Assembly (NCBI GenBank): GCA_003583745.1
Contig: QXPY01000001.1
Span: 124,001-188,000, forward strand
Direction of reading: 5' to 3'
DNA: 64,000 bases
Source: Rhodocyclales bacterium GT-UBC
GTDB lineage: Bacteria; Pseudomonadota; Gammaproteobacteria; Burkholderiales; Rhodocyclaceae
Made by a program: the position numbers and the translations under genes. Shown in pieces: positions 61,433 to 64,000 of the stretch. Numbering within the stretch: the stretch's first letter is position 1; each line of letters starts with the position of its first letter. The notes beneath the pieces are model-generated. The model made no database searches. It saw only the letters and a program-made list of their open reading frames with translations, and was not told the DNA's origin.

Positions 61433-62227
61433 ATGAAAAAATCCAGACGTTTCGTCGATATCTCGATATTCCTGGAGAACGACGTTCTTTCGGACCCGCC
61501 GCCGCTGGCGCCGAAAATCACCTACCAAAAACACGCCGACACCTTGCCCGAGTTCATGCAGATGTTGCCTGGCACCCGTCCCGAGGATTTTCCCGACGGC
61601 GAGGCGGCAGCGGCCGAATGGGTGACCCTGACCACGCACAATGGCACCCACCTCGATGCGCCTTATCACTTTCATTCGACCATGGATGCCAAGCTCGGGG
61701 CGAAGAAGAAATCCGCCACCATTGACGAGGTGCCGCTGGAATGGTGCTTCCAGCCGGGGGTGAAGCTCGATTTCCGGCACTTTCCGGACGGTTACGTTGC
61801 CACCGCCGCCGATGTCGAGGCGGAACTCAAACGCATCGGCTACGCCCTGCAGCCGCTGGATATCGTGCTGGTCAACACCCGGGCCGGAGCCCGTTACGGT
61901 CATCCCGACTTCCTGCAGGCCGGTTGCGGCATGGGCTACGAGGCCACCATGTACCTCCTGGAGCGCGGCGTGCGACTGACCGGCACCGATGCCTGGAGCT
62001 GGGATGCGCCGTTTTCCTACACGGCGCGCCGCATCGCCGAAACCGGCGATACATCGCTGATCTGGGAAGGCCACAAGGCGGGCCGCGATATCGGTTACTG
62101 CCACCTGGAAAAGCTGCACAACCTGGAGGCGCTGCCGTCGCACGGCTTCATGGTCAGCTGTTTCCCCCACAAGATTCGCGGCGCTTCGGCCGGCTGGACG
62201 CGGGCCGTGGCCATTTTCGAGAATTGA
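61433..62227 (+). CDS. Cyclase family (kynurenine formamidase-like) hydrolase
   Basis: The protein has 264 residues. TTHNGTHLDAPYHF is the metal-binding H-x-G-T-H-x-D-x-P-x-H signature of the cyclase/formamidase family. TGTDAWSWDAPF and WEGHKAG follow. Members hydrolyse amides, lactones or related intermediates with a divalent metal. It lies between the Usp-hemerythrin gene and the FAH-family gene. It may open a lactone in the pathway. Confidence 0.88.
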   Translation: MKKSRRFVDISIFLENDVLSDPPPLAPKITYQKHADTLPEFMQMLPGTRPEDFPDGEAAAAEWVTLTTHNGTHLDAPYHFHSTMDAKLGAKKKSATIDEVPLEWCFQPGVKLDFRHFPDGYVATAADVEAELKRIGYALQPLDIVLVNTRAGARYGHPDFLQAGCGMGYEATMYLLERGVRLTGTDAWSWDAPFSYTARRIAETGDTSLIWEGHKAGRDIGYCHLEKLHNLEALPSHGFMVSCFPHKIRGASAGWTRAVAIFEN

Positions 62228-62253
62228 ACGTCGCTGCCAATAGAGAGAACACG

Positions 62254-63246
62254 ATGAAATTTGCCACCCTCCCCAACGCTACTCTCGACGGTCGTCTGAT
62301 CGTCGTCTCCACCGATATGGCGCGCGCCGTCGATGCGACGGCCATTGCCCCCAACCTGCTGTATGCCGTGCAGCATTGGGCCGAGGTCGAGCCTGCCTTG
62401 CAGGCGCTTTACGCCCGGCTCAACGCCGGCCAGGCGGAGGGGGCATTCGCCTTCGAGCCGCAAAAGTGTGCCGCGCCCCTGCCGCGCAGCCCGCAATGGC
62501 TGGATGCCTCGGCTTTTCTCAACCATGGCCGCTTGATGGAGCGGGCTTTCAACACGGAGCCGATTCCCGATTTCGAAACGGTTCCGGTGATGTATCAGGG
62601 CGCAAGCGACGACTTTCTCGGCCCCTGCGACGCGGTGCCCTTGCCGGACGAAGCGGATGGCATCGATTTTGAAGGCGAGTTCGGTGTCGTCGTCGATGCC
62701 GTGCCGATGGCGGCGACGCCGAGCGAGGCGCTGGCCAGCGTCCGCCTGCTGGTGCAGATCAACGATTGGAGCTTGCGTGCGCTGGGGCCACGCGAGATGA
62801 AGACCGGCTTCGGTTTCCTGCAGGCCAAGCCCTCCAGCAGCTTTGCCCCGCTAGCGGTGACCCCCGACGAGCTCGGCGATGCCTGGCACGAGGGCCGTAT
62901 CCACCTGAAGCTGCAGGTCGAGCGCAATGGCGAACGCTTCGGTGAGCCGCAGGGCGGCGAGATGAATTTTGGCTTTGACCGGCTGATTGCTCATGCTGCC
63001 CGGACCCGGCGCCTGGCGGCCGGTTGCATCATCGGTTCGGGCACCGTTTCCAATGTCGATCGGGCGGCCGGCTCGGCCTGCATCGCCGAACGTCGGGTGA
63101 TCGAAATTCTCGATCAGGGACATCCGGTGACATCGTTCATGCGTTTCGGCGAATCGGTACGCATGCGTGCGATCGCCAGCGACGGCAGTGCTCCCTTCGG
63201 CTGCATCGAGCAGCGCGTCGTGCAGGCGGTGCCAGGCCGTAGCTGA
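62254..63246 (+). CDS. Fumarylacetoacetate hydrolase (FAH) family protein
   Basis: The protein has 330 residues. It has [13 protein letters not shown] (metal-binding Glu pair), [48 protein letters not shown], and IEQRVVQAV at the end. FAH enzymes cleave a 1,3-diketone C-C bond or hydrate and decarboxylate ring-cleavage products, usually with Mg(2+). The start at 62254 follows a GAGAGAA site. A product such as acetoacetate would feed the CoA-transferase encoded next. Confidence 0.87.
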   Translation: MKFATLPNATLDGRLIVVSTDMARAVDATAIAPNLLYAVQHWAEVEPALQALYARLNAGQAEGAFAFEPQKCAAPLPRSPQWLDASAFLNHGRLMERAFNTEPIPDFETVPVMYQGASDDFLGPCDAVPLPDEADGIDFEGEFGVVVDAVPMAATPSEALASVRLLVQINDWSLRALGPREMKTGFGFLQAKPSSSFAPLAVTPDELGDAWHEGRIHLKLQVERNGERFGEPQGGEMNFGFDRLIAHAARTRRLAAGCIIGSGTVSNVDRAAGSACIAERRVIEILDQGHPVTSFMRFGESVRMRAIASDGSAPFGCIEQRVVQAVPGRS

Positions 63247-63295
63247 CCGCACGGCCGCGCTTCTTCTTTTGACCCAACCCCAAACAATCAAATCA

Positions 63296-64000
63296 ATGAA
63301 AAAAGTCTATTCCTCCCCCGAAGCCGCGCTGGACGGCCTGTTCTTCGACGGCATGAGTGTCGCAGCCGGCGGTTTCGGCCTGTGCGGCATTCCCGAGAAA
63401 CTGATCATGGCGCTGCGCGACAGCGGCGTGAAAAATCTGACCATCGTCGGCAACAATGCCGGTGTGGATGATTTCGGCATGGGCCTCCTGTTGCGTAGTC
63501 GCCAGGTGAAGAAAGTGATCGCCTCCTATGTTGGCGAGAACAAGGAGTTCGAGCGCCAGGTGCTGGCCGGTGAACTCGAACTGCAACTGACTCCGCAAGG
63601 TACGCTGGCCGAGAAACTGCGGGCCGGCGGCGCCGGCATTCCCGGCTTCTACACCCGTACGGCTTGCGGCACCCTGCTGGCCGAGGGCAAGGATGTGCGT
63701 GCCTTCGATGGCGAAGACTACGTGCTGGAAGAAGCGATCCGCGCCGACGTGTCGCTGGTCAAGGCCTGGAAGGGCGACAAGGCGGGCAACCTGGTCTATC
63801 GCAAGACGGCGCGCAATTTCAATCCGATGATCGCCACCTGCGGCAAGGTGACGATTGCCGAAGTCGAGGAACTGGTCGAGGTGGGCGAACTCGATCCGGA
63901 TGACATCCATACGCCGGGCATTTTCGTCGACCGCATCATTCAGGGCTCGGCCTACGAAAAGCGGATCGAGTTCCGCACCGTCCAGGGCGCTGCCGCCGCC
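63296..64000 (+). CDS. scoA: 3-oxoacid CoA-transferase subunit A (partial at right edge)
   Basis: The visible 235 residues are nearly the whole subunit. It has [43 protein letters not shown], the family I CoA-transferase signature, and DEYVLE-like ([30 protein letters not shown]). It activates 3-oxoacids such as acetoacetate with succinyl-CoA. The frame runs off the window; subunit B should follow. It could also be an oxoadipate transferase. Confidence 0.9.
   Translation, partial: MKKVYSSPEAALDGLFFDGMSVAAGGFGLCGIPEKLIMALRDSGVKNLTIVGNNAGVDDFGMGLLLRSRQVKKVIASYVGENKEFERQVLAGELELQLTPQGTLAEKLRAGGAGIPGFYTRTACGTLLAEGKDVRAFDGEDYVLEEAIRADVSLVKAWKGDKAGNLVYRKTARNFNPMIATCGKVTIAEVEELVEVGELDPDDIHTPGIFVDRIIQGSAYEKRIEFRTVQGAAAA

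Overview
The window looks like chromosomal DNA of a high-GC betaproteobacterium, most likely Rhodocyclales (Dechloromonas/Azonexus/Zoogloea-like). I infer this from a PEP-CTERM protein, a phasin, betaproteobacterial housekeeping genes and a long aerobic catabolic cluster. No rRNA, CRISPR array or intact mobile element is visible. The placement rests on gene content, not on any database search.

Layout. 1-9.3 kb: the 3' end of purL, a PEP-CTERM secreted protein with a sigma-54-type promoter, a NERD-domain helicase, and an RND efflux operon (adaptor, pump, secreted hydrolase) facing a MarR regulator across a SlyA-like palindrome. 9.3-17.8 kb: a DUF6156-like protein, a solute-binding protein, a DinG/YoaA helicase, an ATP-grasp protein, mobB-moeA-moaD, an RbgA/YlqF GTPase, tRNA-Asn, tRNA-Thr and a TauE/SafE permease. 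17.8-28.9 kb: mostly housekeeping or poorly characterised genes (LysR, RlmI-like methyltransferase, rhodanese, YaeQ, ClpP-like protein, metallophosphoesterase, RlhA-like U32 protein, EttA).

29-38.4 kb is a signalling and cell-envelope region. A complete glrK-qseG-glrR (qseEGF-type) operon sits between a bactofilin/FeeM-type acyltransferase pair and a BON-domain secreted protein. Both flanking transcription units have a GG-N10-GC sigma-54 promoter, and upstream of each lie copies of the TGTC-N10-GACA motif known for GlrR of enterobacteria. This local GlrR/sigma-54 regulon is the clearest unexpected signal in the window. Further right are a Cys-rich single lipoyl-domain protein, three identical tandem tRNA-Arg genes with a decayed tyrosine recombinase, a kinase-less phosphorelay set (Hpt, NarL-type regulator, single receiver) and a phasin gene with a strong promoter.

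38.4-45.3 kb holds parC, a B12-binding radical SAM protein, a patatin lipoprotein, a VOC protein and a LysR regulator. From 45.4 kb to the right edge runs an 18.6-kb co-directional catabolic cluster. It starts with a four-gene envelope module (DUF1302 barrel, DUF1329, YCF48-like, MMPL/RND), followed by two NTF2-like proteins, an alpha/beta hydrolase, an extradiol-type VOC dioxygenase, a Rieske protein, a flavin monooxygenase, an MFS transporter, a cupin, an SDR, an NAD-dependent epimerase, a UspA-hemerythrin fusion, a cyclase-family hydrolase, an FAH-family hydrolase and a 3-oxoacid CoA-transferase subunit. The order suggests uptake or export of a hydrophobic aromatic compound, hydroxylation, ring cleavage, C-C hydrolysis and CoA activation. 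The substrate cannot be read from the sequence.
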